Part shown: positions 8,564-15,574 of the stretch, piece after piece
Position numbering within the stretch: the first letter of the stretch is position 1
Layout: each line of letters begins with the position of its first letter
Assembly: GCF_027706725.1 (NCBI RefSeq)
Contig: NZ_JAQFWQ010000053.1
Span: 1-45,927 of the forward strand
Length of the DNA: 45,927 nt
Reading direction: 5' to 3'
Source: Nocardiopsis endophytica
Lineage (GTDB): Bacteria; Actinomycetota; Actinomycetes; Streptosporangiales; Streptosporangiaceae
The notes under the pieces: generated by a model
Seen by the model: the letters and a program-made list of their open reading frames with translations, nothing else
What the model was told of the DNA's origin: nothing
The model's database searches: none
Translations under genes and position numbers: made by a program

Positions 8564-10293
8564 ACGAGACCCCCTCCGGGAGCGAGGACACAGGCCGCGC
8601 AGTGCCCGAGCCTCCGCTGCCGTCGATGCTCGTCGCCCTTTCGGAGCGCCTCACCTCGGGCCTGGGGGCCGTGGCCGACGCCGGGCGCGACGGCGCCGGC
8701 CAGGGGGGCGTGGCCTCCGGCAACGACGCCGCCGCCCTGGGAGGGGAGGACCTGCGGGAGGCCGTGCTCCACGTCCGCAGGGCGCAGCAGGACGCGGAGA
8801 CCGGCTACCGGCAGGCCTGCGAGGGCCTCTTCCGGCTCTGGGAGGAGCAGCCGCACACCGCCCGCGTCCTCGTCCACCGGCCGGAGGCGTTCATCGCGTG
8901 GCTGCCGCGCGTCCTCCGTGTCCGGCCGGACCTCACGGAGGAGGAGGTCGAGGCGCAGGGGCCGTCCGTGTGGTGCGTCCTGGCGGGCACCGTGGACGCC
9001 CTCTGGGAGTACGCCCAGGGGGACACGGCGGGGGCGCACCGGATCCGCCGCTGGGAGCCGCTCATCGCCCGTATGCGCTTCCTCGTCCTGGCCGAACCGT
9101 TCCGGGACCTCGGCCTGTGGGAGCCGTCCTGGGCGTCGACGACCGCCCTGGGCCGGGTGTTCGGCTACGACTCCGGGGTCGAGCTGATCCGGCGCGCGCG
9201 TGAGGCGCGTGAGGTGTGGCGCGCTCACCTGGGCGGGTACCAATCGGTGCCGCTGTTCGACCATGCGCCGCCCTTCTCGGCCGAGGAGGACGTGCGCGCG
9301 CTGGCGTTCGTGTCGGGGTTCAGCGGGCGTCCGCTCGTCCTGGCCGACCTCGCCCCGGGCGCGCGCGGTGACACGGCCGGAGGCGCCGGCGCGCCCGGGG
9401 CGGGGCGTGGTCCCACCGGGCTCCCGGCCGACCGGGCCGTCACCGAGGACGTCGTCGAGCACCACCTGCTGCCCCGGTTCGCCGTCGTGGAGGCCTGGGC
9501 CGCGGTCGCGGGCAGGCCCGGTGCCTGGCGCGCACCGCGGCAGGCCGGGTGGTTCGGCGCCGTCGCCGGCGCGGCCCTGCTGGCACTGGTATCGGCCGCC
9601 GTCGCGGCGGCCGCGTCCGGCGCACTGGGCACCTGGTACGTCGCCGCCGCGTTCGCCGGGGCCGCCTACGCGGCGATCGGGGCGGGGACGCTCGCCCACG
9701 GACGGCGGTGGGCGATGCCCCTGATGCTGCGCTTCCCCGCGGCCGCGGTGGTCGGGCTGATCGTGCTGGTCGCCTTCCACCCCGACTGGTGGACGGACCT
9801 GTCCGCCGGGTGGGCGAGCGCCGGGACGGCCCTGCTCATCGCCGCCGCGCCGTTCGGCTACCTGCTCACCCAGGTCCGCAACCACAACTCCGGCCAGGTG
9901 CCCGAAGGCGGCGGTCGGACGCCGGTCCGCAGGCGGGTCGTCGTCCGCGCGGCCCTGGCCACGGGGACGGGGATCGCCCACGCCTTCCTCGTGGCCCTGC
10001 TGGGGATGGTCCTCGTCGCCCCGGTCTTCTCCGAGGACGGGGACCGGCTGCGCACCGCGTGGTCCGGGGGCGGTGCCGCCTCCTCCCCGGAGGCCCCGGC
10101 GGCGGCCCCGGGAGAGGCTCCGGCGGAGGCCTCCCCGGCGGCGGAGCCGCCCAGGCGGCCGGGCAGTCCCGCCGCGATCCTCGTGCTGGCCACCTCGGTC
10201 TGCCTGGCGGCCGGGGTCTTCTCGCAGATCCTCTGGGACGACAAGCCGGTCACCGCGCCCCTGTCCCATCAGCGCTGGCGCTCGGAACGGTGA
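8560..10293 (+). CDS. uncharacterised six-helix membrane protein in the Cmr operon
   Basis: This 577-residue protein matches no family I recognise. Residues 1-325 are soluble, with many charged and aromatic positions (for example YRQACEGLFRLWEEQPHTARVL at ~83-104), and include a Gly/Ala linker at ~268-290. Six hydrophobic segments follow at about 331-351, 358-378, 386-405, 416-436, 462-490 and 538-558. A 45-residue Ala/Pro/Glu linker precedes the last one, and the tail is short and basic. The ATG at 8560 overlaps the CARF-like stop (ATGA), and cmr1 follows directly. Being between a CARF-like gene and cmr1, it is probably a CRISPR-linked membrane effector or anchor. That function is inferred from context only. 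Confidence 0.75.
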   Translation: MNETPSGSEDTGRAVPEPPLPSMLVALSERLTSGLGAVADAGRDGAGQGGVASGNDAAALGGEDLREAVLHVRRAQQDAETGYRQACEGLFRLWEEQPHTARVLVHRPEAFIAWLPRVLRVRPDLTEEEVEAQGPSVWCVLAGTVDALWEYAQGDTAGAHRIRRWEPLIARMRFLVLAEPFRDLGLWEPSWASTTALGRVFGYDSGVELIRRAREAREVWRAHLGGYQSVPLFDHAPPFSAEEDVRALAFVSGFSGRPLVLADLAPGARGDTAGGAGAPGAGRGPTGLPADRAVTEDVVEHHLLPRFAVVEAWAAVAGRPGAWRAPRQAGWFGAVAGAALLALVSAAVAAAASGALGTWYVAAAFAGAAYAAIGAGTLAHGRRWAMPLMLRFPAAAVVGLIVLVAFHPDWWTDLSAGWASAGTALLIAAAPFGYLLTQVRNHNSGQVPEGGGRTPVRRRVVVRAALATGTGIAHAFLVALLGMVLVAPVFSEDGDRLRTAWSGGGAASSPEAPAAAPGEAPAEASPAAEPPRRPGSPAAILVLATSVCLAAGVFSQILWDDKPVTAPLSHQRWRSER

Positions 10294-10343
10294 GCAGGGA
10301 CACCGGAGACGAGGCGCCCGAGAACAAGGAAGGCGGACCACCG

Positions 10344-11528
10344 ATGGCGTGGACGACGTTCGGACTGAAGGCCACGACGCCCCTGTTCAACCACGACGAC
10401 ACCGAGACGGGCCTCCGGGTGGCGTCGGTCAAGGGCCCGATGCGGTACTGGTTCCGCGCGCTGGCCGGGACGCGGTTCGGCGACGACGTCAAAGGGCTGG
10501 CACGCCTCGAACAGGAGGTCTTCGGGAGCACCGAGCGCAAGTGCCCCGTGCGGCTCCGGCTGAGCGGGCAGCCGAGGGACACCTTCCGGGGCGCCGCCGG
10601 GGCGCTGCCGCTCTCCGACGACGACGGGAAGTGGATCGCCTACCTGCTCGGGCAGGGCCACGTCGCCTACAACCGCGAGACGAAGAAGTTCTCCAACACC
10701 CGCCCCTTCGTCAAGCCCGGCGGCACGTTCACGCTCAAGGTGGGCTTCTCCGGAGACGAGCGCGCCGACGCGCTGACGATGGCGAGCCTGTGGCTGGCGT
10801 GCACCTACGGCGGGTTCGGCGCCCGCACGCGCAAGGGGTTCGGGGGCGTGCGCCTGACCCACCAGGAAGGCCCCCTGCCGGAGATCTGGCAACGGCATTC
10901 CGCCGACACCCCGGGGATCGACCACTACCGCGCCCTTGGGCACCTGCCCGTGTCGGGTGCCGTGGCCGAGTGCGCCGACACGTTCCTGCCGAAGCCGAAC
11001 GGGCGCACCGGAGGAACCCCGTCCTACCCCGTGCTCGGCGAGGGCGCGACCATCGCCGCGCTCGGCGACCCGAGCGGCGGCACCTGGCGCGAGGCGGCGG
11101 CCGAGGCGGGGGAGATGTACCGCCGCTTCCGGGCGCCGCGCCCCAACCGCTCCCCGAACGCCGACTACGACCCCTGCATCAAGACCCCCGAGTACGAGGA
11201 CGTCGTCTACGGCGATGAGACCCGCTTCCCCCTCGGGGCGCTCGGGCTTCCGATCGTGTTCAAGAAGGGGATCGCCGCCAACGCCAACGACGGCGGCGAG
11301 GACCTGCGCCGTGCCTCACCGCTGTGGTTCCGGTTCGTCGAGGACCCGGAGCACAGGGAGTGGCGGCTCTTCTCCTTCGCGTTCCACAGCGCGTTCCTCC
11401 CGGGCGGGCGCGGGCCGGAGGTCCGCCTGCTGGGCGGCAAGCAGCGGAGGAAGACGGTGACGGTGACCGACGCCGACGTGCGCGAGCGGACGCAGGCCTG
11501 GATGGACGCCTCCGCCTCACGCGACTGA
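10344..11528 (+). CDS. cmr1: type III-B RAMP protein Cmr1
   Basis: This 394-residue protein is Cmr1, the RAMP subunit at the 3-prime end of the Cmr complex. The opening TTFGLKATTPLFNHDDTETGLRVASVKGPMRYWFRAL is diagnostic (first RAMP strand, then the SxKGxxRxWFRA helix). It is followed by EQEVFGST and GGFGARTRKGFG, the Cmr1 glycine-rich loop. The ATG at 10344 has AAGGAAGGCGG upstream. A GTG at 10290 overlapping the previous stop would add 18 residues and fits the overlap habit of this operon. Cmr1 being last, after two accessory genes, is unusual because it more often leads the operon. Confidence 0.92.
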   Translation: MAWTTFGLKATTPLFNHDDTETGLRVASVKGPMRYWFRALAGTRFGDDVKGLARLEQEVFGSTERKCPVRLRLSGQPRDTFRGAAGALPLSDDDGKWIAYLLGQGHVAYNRETKKFSNTRPFVKPGGTFTLKVGFSGDERADALTMASLWLACTYGGFGARTRKGFGGVRLTHQEGPLPEIWQRHSADTPGIDHYRALGHLPVSGAVAECADTFLPKPNGRTGGTPSYPVLGEGATIAALGDPSGGTWREAAAEAGEMYRRFRAPRPNRSPNADYDPCIKTPEYEDVVYGDETRFPLGALGLPIVFKKGIAANANDGGEDLRRASPLWFRFVEDPEHREWRLFSFAFHSAFLPGGRGPEVRLLGGKQRRKTVTVTDADVRERTQAWMDASASRD

Positions 11529-11559
11529 GAAGGCGCGCGGACAGGCGGGTGTGCTCGGC

Positions 11560-11621
11560 GTTGATCTCGGGAGGAACGACGCTTCCGGGCCGCTTTTAGG
11601 GGCGCTTTTCCCGAGATCAAC
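11560..11621. repeat. 62-nt palindromic element, copy 1
   Basis: The element begins GTTGATCTCGGGA (11560-11572) and ends TCCCGAGATCAAC (11609-11621), a perfect 13-bp stem that continues imperfectly inward. It lies between the convergent ends of cmr1 and the TetR gene and probably terminates both. In reverse orientation, copy 4 (44236-44297) matches it at about 49 of 62 positions, including the interior. Confidence 0.85.
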
Positions 11622-11637
11622 GACGTAGGCGGGTGCG

Positions 11638-12213
11638 TCAGTCGACGAGGTAGCCCTGGAGCGTGGGGCCGAGCCGGGCGACGAGGTCGTCGGCGTCCAT
11701 GGTGTCCACCGGGGGCAGGCGCAGGACGTACCGGCACAGGGCGACGCCGAGCATCTGGGAGGCGACCATGGCGGCCCGGGTCGGCGCGTCGGAGGACGCG
11801 GAAGGGGCGGGGCCGTCCGTCCCCGCCGCCCTCAGCTCGGCGATGGGCGGGGTGATCTGTTCGGCGAGGACCGTCCGGATGCGTTCGGTGACCGCCTCGT
11901 CGGTGACGGCGGTGCGCAGGAGGATCCGCAGTTGGCCGCTGTCCTCCTCCCAGCGCCGGAAGAAGTGCGCCGCCAGCGCCTCTCCCACGCGCTCGCGGGG
12001 CGCACGGGACAGGTCCGGTATGGCGAGGTCGAAGTCGGCGGCGGTCGCGAACAGCGCCTCCTTGCTGCCGAAGTAGCGCATGACCATGGACGGGTCGATT
12101 CCGGCGTCGGCGGCGATGGCCCGGACCGTGGCCCGGTCGTAGCCCTGGGCCGCGAACCGCTCCCGCGCGGCGGCCAGGATGGACCGCTTGGTCTCCTCGG
12201 CGGATCTCCTCAT
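11638..12213 (-). CDS. TetR-family transcriptional regulator
   Basis: This 191-residue repressor has an N-terminal helix-turn-helix (about residues 6-55: ILAAARERFAAQGYDRATVRAIAADAGID, then YFGSKEALF) and a helical ligand-binding domain of the TetR_C type. It reads away from the ABM-like and CMD genes across a 105-bp gap that contains four related palindromes. It therefore very probably represses itself and that pair. The ATG at 12213 is taken because the frame upstream runs into the operators. The inducer is unknown; CMD and ABM-like partners suggest a reactive small molecule such as a quinone or peroxide, which is inference. Confidence 0.88.
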   Translation of the reverse strand: MRRSAEETKRSILAAARERFAAQGYDRATVRAIAADAGIDPSMVMRYFGSKEALFATAADFDLAIPDLSRAPRERVGEALAAHFFRRWEEDSGQLRILLRTAVTDEAVTERIRTVLAEQITPPIAELRAAGTDGPAPSASSDAPTRAAMVASQMLGVALCRYVLRLPPVDTMDADDLVARLGPTLQGYLVD

Positions 12214-12243
12214 GCCAACGAGTGTAGGCCAACAACCGTTGAC
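12214..12243. promoter_or_regulatory. TetR operator module, left
   Basis: This 30-bp module contains two imperfect 14-bp palindromes of the type CCAACRAGYGTTGG (CCAACGAGTGTAGG and CCAACAACCGTTGA). It abuts the TetR start codon and overlaps a -35 (TTGACT, 12239-12244). Confidence 0.75.
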
Positions 12244-12267
12244 TCGTGTGGGCGCGGGGCCTACCGT
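12239..12267 (+). promoter_or_regulatory. promoter of the ABM-like/CMD operon
   Basis: TTGACT (12239-12244), a 17-bp spacer and TACCGT (12262-12267) make a good sigma-70-type promoter. It is flanked on both sides by TetR operator modules. Confidence 0.65.
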
Positions 12268-12270
12268 AAA

Positions 12271-12300
12271 GTCAACACTCGTTGGCCAACGCTTGTTGGC
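12271..12300. promoter_or_regulatory. TetR operator module, right
   Basis: This is an inverted copy of the left module. It contains CAACACTCGTTGG and the near-perfect palindrome CCAACGCTTGTTGG. It lies at and just after the expected transcription start of the rightward operon, a position that blocks initiation or early elongation. Confidence 0.75.
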
Positions 12301-12327
12301 ATGACTCGGGGAGGGCCCGTGCACGCG

Positions 12328-12642
12328 ATGATCCGCCGCTACCGGATGGGCGCCGGGACGATCGAGGAGCTGATGCGCACGGTCGACCGGCGCTTCGCCG
12401 ACCGCGCCCAGGCCGCCCTCGGCATCCTCGGCTACCAGGCGATCGCCCTGGACGAACGCACCGTCATGACCATCACGCTCTTCGCCACCGAAGAGCACCT
12501 GCGCGCCGCCGAGCCGGCGGCCGAGAGGATCCGCGAGGGCCTGGCCGACTTCCGGGTCGAGGCCCTCGACGCGGACAGCGGCCCGGTCATGGTCGCCCGC
12601 GGGTCGGCGGAGCTGGCCGACCCCGTCCGCCCCGCGCCGTGA
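12328..12642 (+). CDS. small ABM-like (dimeric alpha-beta barrel) protein
   Basis: This protein of about 104 residues has the pattern MIRRYRMGAGTIEELMRTVDRRF, then LGYQAIALDERTVMTITLFATEEHLRAAE. That matches antibiotic-biosynthesis-monooxygenase-like or Dabb-type ferredoxin folds: strand, helix, hydrophobic strand pair, helix. Such proteins act as small cofactor-free oxygenases or heme/quinone binders, but no catalytic residue can be assigned. GGGGAGGG lies at 12309-12315; the ATG at 12328 is used, and a GTG at 12319 is the alternative. It is first in an operon with the CMD-domain gene and is controlled by the divergent TetR. Confidence 0.65.
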   Translation: MIRRYRMGAGTIEELMRTVDRRFADRAQAALGILGYQAIALDERTVMTITLFATEEHLRAAEPAAERIREGLADFRVEALDADSGPVMVARGSAELADPVRPAP

Positions 12643-12694
12643 CCGCCGACCGGACCACCCCCTGCCGGAGACGTACCGAGGAGAGGAGGCGGCC

Positions 12695-13360
12695 ATGGTC
12701 GAACTGCCGAGCCGCCCTCTGGCCGACATCGACCCCGAGTTCGAACGCATGGCCCTGGAGACCGGGGACCTGACCTACGGGCTGAGCGGCACCACCGTCC
12801 GCGAGAAGCTGCTGCAGAACCTGGCCAACGACATCTGCCGCCTGCAGACGGGACTGGCGTTCCGGCTCCACGTGCAGGCCGCGGTGATGCACGGCGTGGC
12901 CTATGCCGACCTGCTCGCGCTGGTGCGCTTCACCGCCCCGTACGCGGGGTACCCGGCCGCGGCGGACGCCCTCGCGCGGCTCGCCGGGATCGCCGCCGAG
13001 CTCGGGCTGGACACCGCCCCCGCCGATCCCGGACGCGGTGACCGGCGGGATGTCCCGATGGCCGGGGGAGGCGACCCGTGGATGGCCGAATTCCTGGCCG
13101 ACCGCGCGGCCCGCGCCTGGACCGAGCACCGGCTCACCGAGCGCGAGCGCGCGTTCATCGCCCTGACGACGGATGTCTGCCACCAGGCCCTCGGTGATTC
13201 GTTCCGGCTGCACGTGCGGATGGCACTGGAGGCCGGGGCGGCCCCCGGCGACGTGCGCGACGCGGTCCGGTTCTGCGCCGAACTGGGGGTGGCGAGGGCC
13301 GCCGCGGCATTGGACGCGCTCGACACCGTGCTGGCCGTATCACCGGACGGCTCCTCATGA
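12695..13360 (+). CDS. carboxymuconolactone decarboxylase-family protein, two CMD units
   Basis: This 221-residue protein is built from two CMD/AhpD-like helical units. The first is around LLQNLANDICRLQTGLAFRLHVQAAVMHGVAYADLLALVRFTAPYAGYPAA. The second is around TERERAFIALTTDVCHQALGDSFRLHVRMALEAGAAPGDVRDAVRF. The CxxC redox motif of AhpD is absent, so a peroxidase role like AhpD is unlikely; a decarboxylase or ligand-binding role is possible. The ATG at 12695 has GAGGAGAGGAGG upstream. It lies 52 bp after the ABM-like gene and under the same TetR control. The substrate is unknown. Confidence 0.75.
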   Translation: MVELPSRPLADIDPEFERMALETGDLTYGLSGTTVREKLLQNLANDICRLQTGLAFRLHVQAAVMHGVAYADLLALVRFTAPYAGYPAAADALARLAGIAAELGLDTAPADPGRGDRRDVPMAGGGDPWMAEFLADRAARAWTEHRLTERERAFIALTTDVCHQALGDSFRLHVRMALEAGAAPGDVRDAVRFCAELGVARAAAALDALDTVLAVSPDGSS

Positions 13361-13464
13361 GTGCACGGGGCCTGCCCGATGGTCTCCGCTGAGCGGTGCC
13401 GGTCTCGTCGGGCGCGACCGCATTCGAACGACGGCCGGAGGTCGCCTCGCCGAAGGGGGTCGCC

Positions 13465-13877
13465 GAAGGGTGGGTGGGGGTCGGCTTGCCGTCCGGCCGG
13501 GCTGTGAGAGGCCCTGTGCTCGGTGGGCGGGGTTCGGGGATCGCTCGGATGCTGTCTCAGCGGGCGCGGATCCGCGGCGGCGCGCCCCTGTTCCGTCAAG
13601 GCTGAAGGGCGGGTGGGGACCGGCTTGCCGCCCGGCCGGGCCGCGAGAGGCCCTGTGCCCGGCGGGCGGGGTCCGGGGATCGCCCGGATGCTGCCTTGGA
13701 GGGCGCGGATCCGTGGCGGCGTGGCCCTGTTCCGTCAAGGGTGAAGGGCGGGTGGGGTCGGCTTGCCGTCCGGCCGGGCCGCGAGAGGCCCTGTGCTCGG
13801 CAGGCAGGGCCCGGGGATCGCCCCGGATGCTGTCTCAGCGGGCGCGGATCCGCGGCAGCACGACCCTATTCCGTCAA
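13465..13877. repeat. three tandem 139-bp repeats
   Basis: Three head-to-tail copies begin at 13465, 13604 and 13743 (GAAGGG anchor) and each ends with TCCGTCAA (13592, 13731, 13870). Both anchors give a period of exactly 139 bp. Copies differ by scattered substitutions. The period is not a multiple of three, so the readable frames here are unlikely to be genes. With 13361-13464 this fills the gap between the CMD gene and the ArsR fusion gene. Confidence 0.85.
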
Positions 13878-13887
13878 ATGGGTTTGA
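13874..13887. promoter_or_regulatory. ArsR-type operator
   Basis: TCAAATGGGTTTGA is an inverted repeat (TCAAA-N4-TTTGA) followed by an AT-rich TATATC. It lies 15 bp before the ArsR fusion start. It fits an autoregulatory ArsR/SmtB-type site. Its left half comes from the end of the last 139-bp repeat. Confidence 0.6.
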
Positions 13888-13902
13888 TATATCCTGGGTG
13901 GC

Positions 13903-14724
13903 ATGGATCCCGCGGTCCCGGACCCGCCGGTGTTCGTCGAGCTGGCCGCCCACCCGCTGCGGTGGCGGCTGCTCGCCGCGCTGGCCGGGGGCGACCGGCG
14001 GGTGCGCGAGCTGGCGGAGGGCGTCGGCGAACCGCAGAACCTGGTCTCCTACCACCTGCGCCGCCTGCGCGCCGGGGGCCTGGTGGCCGCGCGGCGCAGC
14101 GGCCATGACGGCCGCGACACCTACTACCGCCTGGACCTGGAGCGCTGTGCCGGGGAGCTGGCCGCCGTCGGCGGCGCCCTGCACCCGGCCCTGCGCCTGA
14201 CGCCTCCGGTGCCGCCCGGCCCGGCGGCGGTCCCGGAGCTCGCCGACCCGCCGCGCGTGCTGTTCGCCTGTACGGGCAACAGCGCCCGGTCGCCGATCGC
14301 GGCGGCGCTGATGCGCCACGGCACCGGCGGGCGGGTCGTGACGGCCGACGCCGGGTCGGCGCCGAAGGAGCGCGTCCACCCGGCAGCCGTGCGCGTCCTG
14401 CGCGAGCGCTACGGCATCGACATCGCCGACCGGCGGCCCCGGCACCTGGACACCCTGGCCGACCGCCGGTTCGACTACGTGGTGACCCTGTGCGACCGCG
14501 TGCGCGAGGTCTGCCCGGAGTTCCCCGGGCGGCCGCGGCGGATCCACTGGAGCGTCCCCGACCCCGCGTCGGCCGGCGGCGGATCCGCAGGCCGGCCCGC
14601 GGGCGGGGACGCGGACCGGAGCGCGGACGGCGGCTTCGCCCGGACGGCGGCCGAGATCGAGGCCCGCGTCCGGCACCTGCTGCCCGTGCTTATCGACCAG
14701 CCCCACCCGGAGGTGCGGTCATGA
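13903..14724 (+). CDS. ArsR regulator fused to low-Mr phosphatase/arsenate reductase domain
   Basis: This 273-residue protein joins two domains. Residues ~8-90 are an ArsR-type winged helix (LAAHPLRWRLLAAL, then LVSYHLRRLRAGGLV). Residues ~117-270 are a low-molecular-weight phosphotyrosine phosphatase-like arsenate reductase with the P-loop CTGNSAR (Cys123-Arg129). A later TLCDRVREVCPEF segment carries further Cys residues and a WSVPDPA loop. The C-terminal domain could reduce arsenate or act as a sensor module. No arsenite pump or other metalloid-binding gene is present nearby, so an arsenic role is family knowledge, not proven here. It overlaps the VOC gene by ATGA. Confidence 0.82.
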   Translation: MDPAVPDPPVFVELAAHPLRWRLLAALAGGDRRVRELAEGVGEPQNLVSYHLRRLRAGGLVAARRSGHDGRDTYYRLDLERCAGELAAVGGALHPALRLTPPVPPGPAAVPELADPPRVLFACTGNSARSPIAAALMRHGTGGRVVTADAGSAPKERVHPAAVRVLRERYGIDIADRRPRHLDTLADRRFDYVVTLCDRVREVCPEFPGRPRRIHWSVPDPASAGGGSAGRPAGGDADRSADGGFARTAAEIEARVRHLLPVLIDQPHPEVRS

Positions 14725-15125
14725 CCGCTCACACCGACCACGCGAGCGTCCGCTACATCGTCGACGACGTCCAGGCCGCCGTCACCTTCTACACCACCCA
14801 CCTCGGCTTCGACCTGGGCATGAGCGCGGCGCCCGCCTTCGCCGAGGTCACCCGGGGACGACTGCGGCTGCTGCTGTCCGGCCCGGCCAGCTCCGGCGCC
14901 CGCGCCACGCCCGAGGACGCCGCCGCCACCGGCGGGCGCAACCGCATCCACATCATCGTCGACGACCTGTCCGCCGAGATCGGCCGCCTTGCGGCCGAGG
15001 GCCTGTCCTTCCGCAGCGAGGAGGTGTCGGGGCCGGGCGGGCGCCAGATCCTGCTGGCCGACCCCGCGGGCAATCTGGTCGAGCTGTTCGAGCCCGCCAG
15101 GCGGACCGCGTCCGCGACCGCCTGA
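14721..15125 (+). CDS. VOC-family (glyoxalase/bleomycin-resistance fold) protein
   Basis: This 134-residue protein has two beta-alpha-beta-beta-beta units. ASVRYIVDDVQAAVTFYTTHLGFDLG opens the first and NRIHIIVDDLSAEIGRLAAEG the second; it ends ILLADPAGNLVELFEP, the usual VOC finish with a metal-ligand Glu. The ATG at 14721 overlaps the ArsR-fusion stop, so the two are co-translated. The Cys pair of the ArsI C-As lyase family is not present, so organoarsenical cleavage is not supported. The substrate is unknown. Confidence 0.85.
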   Translation: MTAHTDHASVRYIVDDVQAAVTFYTTHLGFDLGMSAAPAFAEVTRGRLRLLLSGPASSGARATPEDAAATGGRNRIHIIVDDLSAEIGRLAAEGLSFRSEEVSGPGGRQILLADPAGNLVELFEPARRTASATA

Positions 15126-15189
15126 CCCCGCTCGGCGGAGTGGGCCTCCATGAACGTCGGGGCCCACCGGAGAAGGCGCCTTATCACCG

Positions 15190-15230
15190 GGTCGCCGCCG
15201 GACGACCCACGGGCCCGTCCGGCGGCGACC
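15190..15230 (+). terminator. terminator of the ArsR-fusion/VOC operon
   Basis: A perfect 15-bp stem (15190-15204 with 15216-15230, starting GGTCGCCGCC) has an 11-nt loop and is followed by TTTG. It is one of the best intrinsic terminators in the window. Confidence 0.8.
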
Positions 15231-15419
15231 TTTGTGCGGGGTCCCCCGATCACCGGTGCCCGGTACCGCAACGACAGGTCTCCGTTGCCGACTCCGTGCC
15301 CTGCGGAGTCGAAGTGGAAGTAGGGAAGTAGGACCGGAGGCGGCACAGCCGGAAGCAGGGGCTCGACCTGGGCGGGCCTGCGGTCAAGCCGCCTCTGCAC
15401 CCGCCGTTGCAGTACTGAG

Positions 15420-15574
15420 TAGGTCCTGTCTGGACTCCCCTCTCACCCGGCACCTCAGGCGTTGATCTCGACGAAGGTGCTGTCATTCCGGCGGATTTGG
15501 CAGCACCTTCGTCGAGATCAACGACGAGGGGGCGCCCGCTCGGCGGGGCGCCGCCGAACTCCGGACAGGACCTA
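15420..15574. mobile_element. MITE-like inverted-repeat element enclosing a 62-nt hairpin
   Basis: TAGGTCCTGTCTGGA (15420-15434) and TCCGGACAGGACCTA (15560-15574) form a 15-bp terminal inverted repeat with one mismatch. They enclose about 155 bp without a gene, with 62-nt element copy 2 in the centre. The ends look like those of IS5-type insertion sequences, which is my impression and not a match. The right end supplies the stop codon of the secreted-protein gene. No clear target duplication is visible. Confidence 0.6.
15461..15522. repeat. 62-nt palindromic element, copy 2
   Basis: A perfect 22-bp stem (15461-15482 with 15501-15522) encloses an 18-nt loop. The tips are GTTGATCTCG and CGAGATCAAC as in the other copies, but the rest of the stem (ACGAAGGTGCTG) differs from them. 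It sits between the convergent VOC and secreted-protein genes. Confidence 0.85.

Noticed and set aside
11560-11621. Integron attC site or phage attachment site
   Set aside because: No integrase, cassette structure or tRNA is near, and the same element recurs at other convergent gene ends.
13396-13887. Short open frames in the 139-bp repeats
   Set aside because: The repeat unit is not a multiple of three, and the frames have no ribosome sites, start conservation or domains.
15126-15460. Small open frames between the VOC gene and the inverted-repeat element
   Set aside because: The region is dominated by a terminator hairpin, and no frame has a ribosome site or recognisable motif.
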